Below the pieces are notes generated by a model, which saw only the letters and a program-made list of their open reading frames with translations, searched no databases and was not told the DNA's origin. From contig NC_060254.1 of NCBI RefSeq assembly GCF_921293095.1, positions 8,866,001-8,930,000 of the forward strand: a stretch of DNA of 64,000 nucleotides, given 5' to 3'. This DNA is from Ischnura elegans. Taxonomy: Eukaryota > Arthropoda > Insecta > Odonata > Coenagrionidae. Shown here one piece after another: positions 1 through 12,436 of this stretch (the first letter of the stretch is position 1; the number at the start of each line of letters is the position of its first letter). The position numbers and the translations under genes are program-made.

Positions 1-104
1 TATTTACATACCACCGAAAAGAGCTCTATACGGCCTTTTACATCGGGGTTATTAACATGTTAATTATTTTTTATTTTTCAACCCATAGAATACAGGTCAT
101 GTTG

Positions 105-260
105 GCCACTTTACACCGGGGCAATTTCAGCAAATTTAACAAGTAAACGTACACGAACATCTATGCCCTGGATTGGGGAAACTACCCATGCGGGACTCGA
201 ACCCGCAACCTCCTGTTTGGCAGGCGAGGACTTTACCCCACCGCCACCGTGGCCGGCGCC
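105..260 (-). repeat. tRNA-derived SINE, tRNA-Gly-like head
   Basis: Read on the minus strand, 260 to 181 is tRNA-like. It has an A-box-like segment (TGGCGGTGGGGTAAAGTCC), then CTCGCCTGCC as in the anticodon arm of tRNA-Gly(GCC), and a perfect T arm (GCGGG, loop TTCGAGT, CCCGC). The acceptor stem does not close, so it is not a functional tRNA. The sequence after the head (180 down to about 105) matches the tail of the copy at 22001 (shared GGGTAGT, then ATCC-GGG--ATGGATGTT-like text). A tRNA head with a shared unrelated body is the definition of a SINE. The 3' boundary is approximate. Confidence 0.7.
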
Positions 261-261
261 T

Positions 262-1108
262 AACTACAACCATGACGCCGTATATTCAGCATCATGTACA
301 TAATTCAAATTGATATTTAAGCTATACAAGAGCGTCAAGATGGAGAGCATTTTCCGCACGCATTCATTTACTCAAATGTCTCGGTTCGAGGCTACTCCTT
401 ATTCATTCATCGCCACTTGGGCAACTTCCGTTGGCCTGCCTAAATGACCTTACAAGAGCAGCCGTCGTGGTCTAGGCCATCCGCGTAGCCAACACCCACT
501 TTTGCACATCTGGAATGCAATGCAAGGAGTCGCTCATAAGGGAGGCCATCCTCGCTCGAGCCGGCAGAGACAAACCGGTCACATTCCCCTAAAAAAGCCT
601 TTCTCGCGCGCCTTCGCTCTTTTTCCCGAAGGACCGGAAGAGCGACGCGAGCACGTCCCGCTGTCATCAGTGCTACTCCCCCATTTGACTAGGCCCCATT
701 TCACTCGGCCTCTTCCGTCTGCATTAGCGGGCAAGGTCGTGGCGAGTTTTGTTGGGAAGGGAAAAGGGGTTAGGGTATTGCAAACCCCTTGGGTGTGGTC
801 TTAATCGAACAACTCCGAAAATAATTTTTTTTATCGACGATGTGTTTAATTTTGTATAGCTTTGGATGCAACAATAGCGATGAAAGTTTTCAAGTGGCGG
901 TCGCAAATCTCAGCGGCGGATAAGTGGTGTGAAGGCGAGGTTGCCCCCGTAATTTATTGAAAAACTTTAAAAAAATGGAAAATGTAAGTTGGCTCTTGAA
1001 TAAAAGTTTTATTCCAATAGCTTACAAATAATTTTTAAAACAATTGAGGAATATCTTAAAATCTATTTTCTATGCATATCAGACCTCGGATGCATTACCT
1101 CTGGGATT
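262..1108. other. no gene recognised
   Basis: Open frames here (440-667, 502-804) are short, lack recognisable domains and overlap on opposite strands. I see no splice-supported coding sequence, RNA gene or repeat with a partner in the window. Confidence 0.5.
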
Positions 1109-1302
1109 CATTGGCGGATCTAGGGGGATGGGGGGCACATGCCCCCCCCCCCAGACCTTAAAAATATGCAAGATTTTTAATACGGTCCCATTATGATTGC
1201 GTTCGTTTTGTATTACGAGGTATCCTTGTGCTCCCCCAGAACAAAATCCTGGATACAGCCTTGCTTGTGCCCCCCCAGAAAGAAATCCTGGATCCGCCGC
1301 TG
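1109..1302. mobile_element. 194-bp hAT-type MITE
   Basis: Terminal inverted repeats are CATTGGCGGATCTAGG on the left and the complement of CAGCGGCGGATCCAGG on the right. The 8-base flanks are CTGGGATT (1101-1108) and CTGGACTT (1303-1310), 6 of 8 identical, as expected for a decayed hAT target-site duplication. The interior holds C-rich runs and no coding capacity. CAG-GGCG-type ends plus an 8-bp duplication suggest hAT, but no transposase is present to confirm it. Confidence 0.65.
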
Positions 1303-2159
1303 CTGGACTTTTTGCAAACCATATTGTAAAGTTGTGAACCGCAAAACCAAAGCGGTGGCCTTAATCTGCCACTAATAAAACGCAGGCGCCTGAGAATCCA
1401 TTATCGCTAATAGGAGTTGTGAGAAAATTTAAAATTTGAACCTAAACTTCAAATTTTCACCCTAAATTTTCCGGTAATTAAAAATTGACAAAACCCCACG
1501 CTATTTTGGTGATAATTTCACGTCGTAATATCCATGCTTATTTGTTCTACGAACACCGTAATGTATGTATATATGTATCGGCGTAAAGCAATGACGTATG
1601 TAGGTACTGTAAAGTAACGCTAAGTGCAACGAGCGAAGAATTTTTTGATAATGTTTTCTATAAAGCAGCCTTTAAAGTGGTAATTGATTGATGGAATTAC
1701 CGCAAAAAAGTGGTCGTCACGGCAATGTTCAACACAGTGTATCTTTATACATCAAGCGAATACTATCTTGGCGCATTAATCATGCTATTTTCTGGCACAA
1801 ATGTTTAACCAAGTGTTCGGGCAGTGGTGGCTTAGTCAAACGAATAAGGTTTGTGTAATTGGCATGGGAACAGTAATTAACATAAATCGCCTTAGGAAAA
1901 AATTACAGTATACCGGGAATCAAACCACGAACCGCTGCCCATGGGAATTAAGGAAATTGGGCAGCGTAGTGGTCTGCGCATTGGCCCGTGAGGCCGAATG
2001 ACCGTGGTTGGACTCCCGATCCAGGGTCATTGTTTTTTCCCATGTGAATTTTACCGCTATTCTCGCGGCAGAGTTCAAATGCATTAAGGGTTATCATGAA
2101 ATACTTTTTGGACATAGTTTTGAACATGGTTTAAATTGAAGCAGAATTTATTACAGACT
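1303..2159. other. no gene recognised
   Basis: AT-rich sequence with short open frames only (for example 1801-2001), without recognisable motifs. Nothing else supported. Confidence 0.5.
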
Positions 2160-2608
2160 AATATTTCTCGGGTTCTCAGCCAGGTTAATGCTTTTATATA
2201 AGCCGACGTTTCGAGAGACGACTTGTATCACATCCTCAAGGCTGTGTTACTTTTTGAAAGTCCAATTTCACACTGAACCGGATGGACCGTTTACCGAGGA
2301 CAACAATGCGGCTCAAGTTTCGTCCGATTGGCTTTAGGTCTTTTGAAATTCTTCACGTTCAACCCTTATGTTTTTTACGCAGCTGATTACAGGTCTCCAT
2401 GTATTGCTAAGATGAAAGCCGCTGTCCCGATTGAAATTTTTGGGATTTAGGCGGATCTCTATTGCTTCCTTAATTTTGCGGTCCCAGTAACGTTGTGCGT
2501 GGTAAAGGATTTTTGTATCTTCCCACCTAATAGCATGGTCTTCATTAAAGAATTTAAACGTCGGCTTATATAAAACCATTAACCTGGCTGAGAACCCGAG
2601 AAATATTC
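2160..2608 (-). mobile_element. Penelope-like element fragment
   Basis: The interior encodes on the minus strand (about 2560 down to 2370) a peptide ending in the pattern KIKEAIEIRLNPKNFNRDSG followed by FHLSNTWRPVI. This is characteristic of the C-terminal end of Penelope-like ORFs, after the GIY-YIG nuclease. It is bracketed by inverted copies of one non-coding segment: 2160-2206, and 2557-2608, sharing ACGTCGGCTTATATAAAA and AACCTGGCTGAGAACCCGAG. Inverted pseudo-LTR pieces are usual for this class. Most of the element, including reverse transcriptase, is missing. Confidence 0.75.
2370..2579 (-). pseudogene. Penelope-like ORF, C-terminal remnant
   Basis: About 70 residues with YWDRKIKEAIEI and NFNRDSGFHLSNTWRP, a conserved tail of Penelope-like proteins between the GIY-YIG nuclease and the C terminus. 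The upstream part is cut by the repeat at 2557-2608, and the first residues of the open frame come from that repeat. It cannot encode a working retroelement protein. Family assignment is by recognition of the tail motif only. Confidence 0.7.
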
Positions 2609-2749
2609 GTCAGTAGTATTCACCAGGAGAAAATAAAATCGTTTAGAATTTATTACAGTTTATGATTTTTTATGTTTCGAATTTTTCATCTCAAACAGTT
2701 TTTTAATATAATTGTTAATTTTAAATGTTTGCGCCCTTAATCCCTCGGC

Positions 2750-2890
2750 AAGAGAGAAACCCAGCGTCGAAATTTGCCCACTCACGAAAGGAGCCACGGC
2801 TCAACGTCCCATTCGACGGACGGAGTGTTGCACTTGAAGTGCCTACCCTCCTAACGGCACTCAAATAGGGAACGGGCAGCCGCGGAAAAA
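2750..2890 (+). repeat. dispersed SINE-like repeat, copy 1
   Basis: Shares AGAGAAACCC, CGTCCCAT-CGACGGACGG and AGTGTTGC-CTTGAA with 11250-11410 in the same order. This copy lacks the B-box-like end seen in copy 2, so it is partial. No coding capacity. Confidence 0.6.
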
Positions 2891-2964
2891 TATGAATTAC
2901 CCTATCCCTACTATCTCCCTTTGAATTATTGAAATCGCACCATTCTTTTATGATGACCTTGCAT

Positions 2965-4170
2965 CAGTGGCGTAACTATCGGGGTGGGGGATGAGGGGAT
3001 AGATACCCCCCCCCCCAAAGCATCAGAGAAATAAAAAAAGTTATTTAAAAACATTGTCTAGTTTTGAACTATAAGAACTGCATCTGTTTAAATTTAAATT
3101 TTTAGTGCCAAAATTATGTAAAATGTAAATTCAGGCATGTCATTTTTCAAAAATATTTTCCCGCCCCAGGCCATCTCATCAGGCCCGTCGCGAAGGCAGG
3201 GCAACCAGGGCATTTTGCCCCGGGCGCAGCAAGTTGGGGGCGCATACATAGGATATTTACATAGTATTGGTTATATGTATAGACATGTTTACAGCATGAA
3301 CCCCGTTATAGGACATTTTTCCTCTTCAGGGCTTGTCATTGTTATTTTAAGTTTACATATGTTTGTGAGCTTTTAGCAGCATTGTTATACAGATTTTGCT
3401 GGAATTCTTTTCCTCCGGGATGGCTTTTGGTCTGACATTTGTCCGAGACGTGAGGGAAACCGGCAAAACCCCACGCAGACCGCCGTGTAAAAGATGCTGA
3501 TGAATGTTGATGTTGCAGAAGGAGTCAAGTGGTGTCTGGAAGGCGTTATCCTGGTGTCCTTTGCTTAGCCGGTGTGGAGTGCTGTAATTTTACAGATCGG
3601 AATTCCGTGTTCGCCGACTAAAAAATGTCTTAAATTTTGACTAACAACGTTAAACCGCTGTGCGGCCCTCTCTTCAACGCAATGAAAGAGCTCCGAGTCT
3701 CCTTCAAGTCGCAAAGCCCAGACACACATAACATCGGCTCGTGTCTTACGCGGTCGGCAAAAGTTTTTTTTACCGAAATTTTTAAATATCCTTGTATTTT
3801 TTACTTTCACGATCAATAAAATATATTTAACCCGTTGCGCTGAAACGACGAGTCCAGCTCGTCATGAACTTCCGGAGCCAAATCGCGCAACGACAAGTGT
3901 TGCTCGTCATCAAAACTTCATAATTTCGGCACTAATTATTGGAACATAAATAAATAGAGGATAGCAGCACGACATTCAGGAAATAAATTGAAGTGGAAGG
4001 GGCTAATATGAAAATTTTTTCAATTATATTTTCAAATCTCCCGTTTGCAGATATATCAATGTTTTTTTGGGGGGGGGACCATCCCAGTTTTGCCTCGGGC
4101 TCCAGATCAGCCAGCGACGGGCCTGCATCTCATCCCCAACCCCCAAATCAAATTCCTAGTTACACAACTG
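2965..4170. mobile_element. hAT-type non-autonomous element, 1.2 kb
   Basis: The left end is CAGTGGCGTAACTATCGGGG. The right end, read inward, is CAGTTGTGTAACTAGGAATT. The flanks are CCTTGCAT (2957-2964) and CCTTGTAT (4171-4178), 7 of 8 identical, a convincing 8-bp target-site duplication. The left ~190 bases match 11814-11977. No transposase frame is visible. A piggyBac-like end (3828-3915) lies inside and may be a nested insertion. Confidence 0.75.
3828..3915 (+). repeat. piggyBac-like terminal segment with hairpin
   Basis: TTAACCCGTTGCGC is followed by the palindrome GACGAGTCCAGCTCGTC and then GCGCAACGACAAG and GCTCGTC. Its layout (TTAACCC end, then GACGAG...CTCGTC) resembles the left end of the piggyBac-type element at 46877. 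No matching right end was found nearby, so this is probably a solo end or a MITE remnant. Confidence 0.4.
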
Positions 4171-7100
4171 CCTTGTATTGTACCATAAAGGTGGTAATAG
4201 GGTGGTTTCCTATTATTTTTTATTGCCTAAATCGAAAGATTATTACTCCTTGATTACGTATTTCACGCTCTTAGATTTTCGAATGACGATATCTATTTTT
4301 CGCGATTAAACGAAAAGTGAAAATTTTTAAGCGCGCGAAAACGCGACGGCCAAGTAGGAATGATGGGAAAAGTCCGTGTGACGTATTTCTGATTCCAGCT
4401 GTCGGCGTGTGAGGTGACCTTGAGGCGAGGCTTGAGCGCTGATACGACGCAGGCTGCTAGCAGGTAGCGCTTGGGTTAAATATGGATTATTACTACCTTA
4501 TCAAACGAAGGAACCTTTCCGACCTTAGACAATTTTAATAAGTGATTATTAAAACATGTTTTTCTGAGCTCTGTGACTCATGCATGCATTGGTAATCTCA
4601 GACGATGTAAAACTCCTATCTACTCGTATAGAAACTAGGTCCCTGTGACGTCACGTGGAGTGGCATCGCATGGGCGCCAATCTGGCCTTTTTCAAATGAG
4701 GATGAAAATTGACCATTGCCATTCGTTTAAGCCGGGATTTCTAAAACCAAATAATTTGTATATTATGAAAACCCTAATGGTGGGTAACGAATGGCAATCA
4801 ATGCATTTCGTTTTCTTTGATGAAGGAAACTACCCTATTGATTGATGGCACTATCGCAAAACAGCGTTAATCAGAGTAGCATTAACGAGGACACAGCTTA
4901 TCTTCGTATTATTTTTTTTGGAATAGCGTGGACTGAGATGTGGGTTGGGTTTGGTCGAGCGCGGGACTTTCCCGGGGGGGAGTAGGGTGAGTTGAGTGGT
5001 GGAACAAGTGAGCATCGGGGGGAGATAGAAGGGGGGAGCCTAATCTAGGCTGAGGGAGTGTGGCGGGACGAAAAGTTAGCGAGCGAGGATAAGGGGTTGG
5101 ATGTGGGGCGAAGGCGGGAAAACAGGAGCCGTTGCTTTGGCTCGCATTTCGATTTGCGCTCACGTAAAATGCATTAAGTGCCGATGATTACAGCGCTGCT
5201 CCGTCCTCTGCAATAATCTAACGTTTTAAAATTTCACTCCAGAAAAAAAGTGTACCTGAGGAGGCTGACGTTAGAAACGAATCCGTCTCGTTGAAACTTG
5301 ATTTTTGTCGCCACTCACGACGTATTTTAATCGCTTTAAAAAAATGTCCGCAGCGAGCTGATGAGGCGTGATGTATCTATTTGTTCTCAATATTTTCTAT
5401 GTAATATTTAAAATTCTGAGGAATTTAATTCAATAATAATGAATTTCGTGTATGAAATTATCATGAATATATGTTTCGCTTGAAATTCATTATTGATTTT
5501 TATTTTTCTGTAAAATTCGTAGCGGACTGTCTATCAGCGAAGTGGCTCGCGACTTCAATCAACTCATTCAAAAGTGCGTAGGGGGAAATCACATCCGGAG
5601 GCCGATCAGAGAATCCTCTATTGAGACATTGTTGATGTTGGCAGTACTATTTTCGACTACATGCGCGAAAAATATCTTATTTGTATCGCTCACTAATCCA
5701 TATACCTTCTTACTTGCCTTGGATTCACGCTGTGGCAGCATTAGGAGTGGAAATGTTAATGGCAAATTAACGCAGAAATTAATGACATACCTACTCATTC
5801 TCTTGGTGTCGCAGATATACCCAGATTTTCAACGATGAAAGTTTTCAAACTTAAATAATTCTTTAGTGTGGTAAACAACATTTTCAACTGTTAAGTAAAA
5901 TTAAATTAAAAATTAAGTAATAATTTGATTTCAAGGAAAGTATTTCTAAATAGAAAAAATATAGGTACATTGGGTTTCTGAATCATTAATCTTTGAAGAT
6001 AAATTATGAGCATTTGGAAGCATCTTGCCTTTTAGTTTTCGACGTTTTGGTCACATTTTTACATGTTTGCATGTCCAACGCTTCGTTTTATTTTTGAAAC
6101 TTCATTTGGAATTTGTTAATGCATCAGGGGAATCTTGTTAGTCCTATGGGAAGTATTTTGGAAAAGTTATTGCATGTAGTACTCTGTTCACGTCTCCATT
6201 TTCCCCAGTCTTTGCATTTATTATCAATGGTTCTTTTCCACAGGCTTCGTAACTTGTTCCGTAGTTAGTCAGGAATTTTAGCCTTCTTTGCACGAATATT
6301 AATGCGGTTTCATCTTACACTGTCATATTAATGCGGTTTCATCTTACACTGTCTTTTCCAAGAATGTTTTCTTATGATGCGTCTCACTCAACTTGTACTT
6401 ACTTGGTATTTTATGCTCCATTGCGTTCTTTTCGCGAAAATTCCTTGCTCACTTCGTTCCTCAAATTATTATTTCTATATTGGCCAACTCACCAAAAAGG
6501 CCAAGATTCTATAACTAGAAGAGCAGGTGATTGATTGTATGTGGTTGATCACGCCAGCTACTTAGCTACACCCGCTGATCAAAGGCGGAGTTACAATTGA
6601 GATGGTGATTTCAGGTTTCCGCAGCACAAACTAAATCTCCCATAACTATTCGTAAATTTAGACTATCGTAGTAAAGCTGCTAAACTTAACCTTACCACTC
6701 GCCAATAAAAGCTTAGCATAAAGAAGTCGTACCTTAAAATGAAAGTTCATTTTCATATCCATTGCTGTAAGGATAAAAATTTGTATATCGAAGAAGAAGG
6801 TGGCTTCGGGAAAGAATGGCCATCTACTCCGTGGGTGACTTCTGCGTAAAATAAACATAAGCATCCTCCCGTGTTTGTTATGCGAAAAGCCAAAACAAAC
6901 GAAGCAAGAGGATATACCCGTTATGTCTGAACAGACTGAATCCGTTGGTTTTTTTATGCATGCGATGGAGAGTGAATGCCACATATTTTAGATTTTTATG
7001 ATTCGGTGAGAAGAAATATTAGGACACAATGCTATTTGAGTACTTTTTAAAATACTATAAATGGTGGCGATATTTGGTTGGCTTGGAATTACTTATGTAA

Positions 7101-10100
7101 TCAATACGGTGGCTGAATTTCTCTTTAAGGAGAATAACCTACCACGATCTATTACTTTTTTAAATTATATTATCTGAATATAATTTGACAGTTCCTTTCT
7201 TAAAGTATTAAAGTATATGAGGTTCATCATGTCAGCTGTTTTGCCGCTGCGGCTTATCATGGACGGCATTGCTGGTGAAATGGTGATCTTTAGATTGACA
7301 CAACAAAAACTGCCTGTCAACGGAGACCCGAAAATATTAATCAGCAGTTAGAATTCGTGCAATGGCATGTCCATATTTAGTCTTTGGCTGTAGTTAAATG
7401 GATTGCTGTGTGGAAAAATCTATCACTTTATCTATATAAACGGTTATTCCACTTCCATTTGGTGGTTTATCAAAGATTTGAAAATTTTTATGAGCCATAA
7501 ATAAATGATGAAATTACCTCTTCCCAAATCAATGCCGCGACGCACAGTGGTCCCAAATCGAAAGACTAACATTGCTCTTTTTTTTAGATAAATTATTGAT
7601 ATTTGAGCACAAAAATTTGCAAAAATAATAATTTATTACAAAATAGTAAAAGATTTGTCATAAGTCTCACCAGCTACCTTGATACTGAAACTCTCACACG
7701 ACCAAATTAAAAAAAACGCCCTCTCTCATTTTTTTCTAAAACCTAAAATGTTAAGCTGACATAGGAGTAATGGAAGGAGTTTCATGAAATAAAACATTAA
7801 ATTTGGTAAAAATGATACTTTTTCCATACTGTGCACAAGGTTCAGAGAATTTTGACAATATTTGAGCGCTGTTACGTCTCAAAATGACGGATCTTTTGAT
7901 ATTTTCGGTGCAGCTTAGTTCTAATTCTTGCATGTCACATGATCATTAACGATAGTCATTTTAACAGCGTTGATGTGCGGTGGTTCCGGTTGGAGGGAGG
8001 GATATTTATCGCGATCGCTGTGATCACGCCTTCGTCATCTTCTAACCAGATCACGCGTCGCTCGGTTTCGATGCATCGCGTCTGCCTGCCTGCGCGAGAG
8101 AATCTGTTGGCTTCGGATCGTCGGACGTAATCTCCCATTAATGTTTGACCCCCTCGCTAAATTGAGGAAGTGAGGACTGGGGAATTGTGTCAATCGGCGA
8201 AATGCATTCTGAATGTTAACAGTGGCTAAGGATACGATTCGAATTTTCTTCGAAGGCGTTCCCATGCACACCAACAGATATTTCAGGAAGTGCTCGAACC
8301 GATCACCTTCGTCATCGTAGCAAACTAAAGTTTACTGTAAATTTTCCGCGAATATTTTAATGAACTACCGGATTCAATTCATTTTTTTAGGTTTTTAATT
8401 TTATTGTAAAATGTATTGAAACTGATGGTGGAGTTATGAATTTTTGGAAAATTGCAGGCATCTTTTTATTCACCAATAGGTCAGAATTCCCTCAGATTAA
8501 GGCTGTAACAACGCTCTCTTCGTCATTAGACTTCGTTACTGCGTCATTTAGTCTTCGTTAGTCATTGATAGGAAAGCTGTATTGGAGTGCAAGAAAACCG
8601 ATGCTGTGGGTCTTTGTACCGTAAAACCGTACGATTTCTACTAGCCGTATTCAATTACGAATTGAAAGAAAAAGACTTTGACGATATCTCTGCAATAAAA
8701 TGCAATCAATAAAATGAAGCCGTCAATGTGGTGACTGGTTGCCATAGCTTTTTCAATATACAGCGGTTGCAACAATGTCAATGTAGGTACTGCCACCGAA
8801 GTTTCAAGTGGTTTGTTTACTTACGCGTGCAAAATCGAATTGTTCCAACATAGCTGCCGCAATACCTTATTTAATATTGTTTTTACTTTTTTGTAATATG
8901 AGTTTTCAAATAATTCATTCAAAACTACTGATTATTATATCTCCTAAATAGAATAAAATTGGGTTATTATGTTGAATTATTGTGTTATTGGATTGTGTTA
9001 AAGTAGAAACTAAATTACATAGTAGGATACATGCAGTAAATTATCTGATAGTTGCTGTAAGCCGTTTTCAGTTACGAATTGAATGAAAATGACTTTCACG
9101 ATATCTCTACAAAAAATGCAATAAAAAAATGAAGCCGTATCTAAAGTAATGTATAAAATATGTGACAAAAAAGAGGGAAAACGAATACCATTTAGGTCCT
9201 GCTTAGCCCAAGCGGCTTGTCAGCTGGTCTTCTATTTAAATATCGTTTTGTTTTGCTGTGCTGCTTCTGGACAGTATTTTTTAGGTTTAATTTAACCAGA
9301 CACTTTTTTTTAACACTTTAACCTTAATTTTTTTAATTAAACGGGATTACATTATATAATGGAATAAGTTAATCCATCGGTAATAAAATAACCTTCTTAT
9401 ACCACGTCCTTAATATACGATCCTCAGAACCTGCATATGTTGCCAGCTGTCTCTCCCACGTGAAGTTCAACATGCTGACGTAGATCTCATCAAGGATGCA
9501 TTTAGGACACCATTAAAATGAAGAAAGCAAAATTCCCTCGGTTTCTCTCTGTGTCATGCATCGTCTTTTAATACCTAGAAATGCATTATTTAAGTTCTTT
9601 CAAGCTCATTTCTGGTGCCGACTCAGTATTATTTTGTTTTCTCAATCGTTGACGGTGACATTTATTCTCGTTGTGTTCCCGACGATTGTCGACTAATATG
9701 TAGTCTGGATTTTTTTTTGCTTTGGGGTACCGTTACAATTTTTGGGTCTTAACGCATGTAATTTTATTGTTCTCTCCGTGTTTGAAAAAAGATCAACAAT
9801 CATCGATAGCAGTGCATTGTGCTCTGCTGAGTTTCGGAAATTGATGCTCATAAGGGCTGGTACCCTATTGTCACCACCAGATCGCGTTCAAACTCCGCAG
9901 TGTGTTAGAGAATGCGATTTTAAGAGGCGGATACTTTTTTCTTCATGATTGAATGAGGAATGTAATTTTTCAAAACTTTTCTCAGACCCATAGTGTTTGG
10001 GGGGGGGGGAAGAGTCGCCCCCTAGGCCCCCCATCCTCTCCCCCCAAAAGCTTATTCCTAGTTACGCCACTGAATACAACCCCATTCACATTTTACGGTG

Positions 10101-11174
10101 ACTTCTCCACTCCGTTGCTAGGCTCGAGGAAGATAGTGGAAAGTTACATTATTGGCATTATAATGAAGTGTTCTTGTACTGAGGGCTGCATAAACATAGG
10201 TGCTTAATCAGTTCATCCCATTGATTAGATGTCGAAAACTAAGGTCCATTTGACGCTTCAGCGAAAACCACTCATCTCTTTAAATTTCATTTTCTATCAC
10301 ATTGCGAAGTTTGAACGCGATCCGGTGTTGACCCTTTCTTATCAGATTCACTTAGAGTAACAGTTTTTTAGTCAACCCACGGAATATAAAAGCTGTTTTT
10401 TGGCTACAAGTTTATTTTTTCATAGAATTACCCTCATGACTTGTTCTCAGTTGAAGTTAAGAATACCAATAACAGCTTGCAAATGTGCGAGGTGTATCGA
10501 TCACCAACCAATGAATGCCAATGGAAAATCTTCACATCTTGCTGCGTTTAGCGAGAACGTTTAAAATTTGAAAATTGATTGTTTCACCCTCGTTCGCCCG
10601 AGTAATCAGTTTTGGTGTTTGTTTAATGCCTGTCATGTCATGAAAAATGTAAAGAATTGGAAAAATTAAGCGTGGTCAATTTTTAAACCGATAATATTGA
10701 TTTACTATCTACATTTTTTAGAAACATTCCAGATTGTAATTCTGCACCTCCTGCATGACTATGGTATGGCATGAAAGGATTAGTACTCATGCAGAATGGT
10801 GAAATGTAACTTCATCTCTGGTTATTGGCAGACGTTATGAAATGTATTTCTATCGAAAAATGGATCGTCTGGGGATAGATGCCCAGAGGCTAAAGACAAT
10901 GAATGGAATAGCACTGAAAAAACGTAAAATAGCTCAATTTCAATTGCCTAGTCAATTTTTTAATTAATTACTATTACAAATTACTCTTTGAAAAGTAAGG
11001 AGGGGGATTACAATTATTTATTTAAAATTTGCTCATGTACATTATGCAATCTCTGTAATATTTTTCTCAATCAGGGAGTACTTACGTGCAGACCGGCATT
11101 TTAATTATTCTTTAATGTCGTTGGGTAAAGTAATAATAGAAATGTTTGATTCAGGAAATTAAGCGAAAATTAAT
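4171..11174. other. 7 kb without recognisable genes
   Basis: No coding sequence supported. Visible structure: a G-rich strand at 4970-5105; a near-perfect tandem duplication of about 28 bases at 6298-6352; two related segments at 8640-8730 and 9060-9155 (both with ATTACGAATTGAA-like text, GATATCTCT and AATGAAGCCGT); and a C/G-run element end at 9990-10072 finishing in CCTAGTTACGCCACTG, the right end of a hAT-type repeat whose left end I could not place. Confidence 0.5.
6298..6352 (+). repeat. tandem duplication, unit about 28 bp
   Basis: The unit ATTAATGCGGTTTCATCTTA (continuing CACTGTC) occurs twice back to back. The copies are identical apart from their edges, so the duplication is recent. 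Confidence 0.8.
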
Positions 11175-11440
11175 ATGTATGGTATGGTATTCGGAGGAAG
11201 AGACCGTCAGCTGAGGTCATTTGCACCATGAGGGAAGGGTAGGTAAGGAAGGGTGGAGAGAAACCCGGCGTCGGCATTAGCCTGCTCTTAACGAAATGCT
11301 CCAAGGGGACCATGGCTTAACGTCCCATCCGACGGACGGAGTGTTGCGCTTGAAATGTCCTCCACACAACATTCAAGCAGGGATCGGGTAGTCTCTGAAA
11401 ATTCTCTGCCTCCGCCGGGAGTAGAACCCGAGCCCACAAT
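11175..11440 (+). repeat. dispersed SINE-like repeat, copy 2
   Basis: Longer copy of the family at 2750. It contains AGAGAAACCCGGCGTCGGCA, CGTCCCATCCGACGGACGG and a C-terminal CCGGGAGTAGAACCCGAGCC, which resembles the complement of a tRNA B box. This suggests a tRNA-related SINE or a fragment of one in reverse orientation. Boundaries are approximate. Confidence 0.55.
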
Positions 11441-11813
11441 TAATATGTTCTACCATAAATTTACCCCTGGGGACGAGGTTGTTGTAGCTGAAACTGCCTT
11501 CCGCTAAGCACGCGTGGAATTCACATTTTCAATTTTTATTGCTAAAATGTATCGATTATTTGTGCGTGCTTTTGAGTGTATCACGAATAAAAATTAGCCT
11601 TTTTCAAATGTATCGATTACAAGTAAAAATTACCAAAGATTTATTTGTCAGTAGTCATTGGAATACTTTTTCTTTGTGACATCACATCATAGACTAATGG
11701 TCTCCTCAGCATATGTCGAAAGCGACCTAACTCCCTTAAGTGCCCTAACTCCACCCCAACACCACCCCTCCCTGGCTACCTGCCTGATAGGAATATAAGA
11801 TATGGGATTGGAG

Positions 11814-11977
11814 CAGTGGCGTAACTATGGAGGTTATGAGGGGGATAGATCCCCCCCCCCCAAAGCCTCAGAGAAATAAAAAAATATTTTTAACTATTGT
11901 CTAGTTTTGACATATAATTACTGCATTCATTCAAAGTGAAATTTTAAGTGACAAAATGATGTAAAATGTATTTCCAG
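11814..11977 (+). repeat. left half of hAT-type element
   Basis: Starts CAGTGGCGTAACTATGGAGG and matches the first ~190 bases of the element at 2965, including the C run, CAGAGAAATAAAAAAA and TTGTCTAGTTTTGA. It stops where the GGATCC-rich element begins at about 11978. No right end was found. Confidence 0.65.
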
Positions 11978-12436
11978 TAGGGATGGACGGATCCAGGATT
12001 TTTATCGGATCCGGATTCGGATCGGATCCTTGATTTTCGGAGCCGGATCTTTCGGATCGGATATTTTCGGATCCAAATGCATTTTCAAATTCCTGTCGCT
12101 GAGATTCCAGAAGGTGATTGTTCAATCTCTTGGGAAGAGTCACACTATGTGCCAGTCGTATTTTGCCTTTTTTATTTTCCACGGCTGAAATTCTGCTACG
12201 CAACCTCGGCGAGAGCTTTAAAACAAAACGGTTCATGAGTAGGACAAGAATCGCATGCGACGGCGCATTCGAAGATAGAATCGGAACTCTTTCCACCCTT
12301 ATTGCATTCACTGAAGCTATTATTTAAAATTTCGGATCCAGATCCGATGTCTTCCGCGAGTTTGGATCCGATGTATCCAATGAAGGGCAATATCCGCGGA
12401 CATTTGGATCCGAGGTATCCGATCCGACCATCCCTA
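11978..12436. mobile_element. GGATCC-rich TIR element (MITE)
   Basis: The ends are TAGGGATGGACGGATCC and the complement of TAGGGATGGTCGGATCGG. Both ends carry several GGATCC/GGATCGGATC units in inverted orientation, so each end can also fold on itself. TA borders both ends, which is compatible with a TA duplication. The roughly 270-base interior has open frames on both strands but no recognised protein. Confidence 0.65.

Noticed and set aside
181-260. Functional tRNA-Gly gene
   Set aside because: The acceptor stem does not pair and a second copy with a shared non-tRNA body exists at 22001, so it is a SINE.
3990-4140. C-rich and G-rich runs as G-quadruplex regulatory sites
   Set aside because: Such runs recur inside the hAT-type repeats across the window and are explained by those elements.
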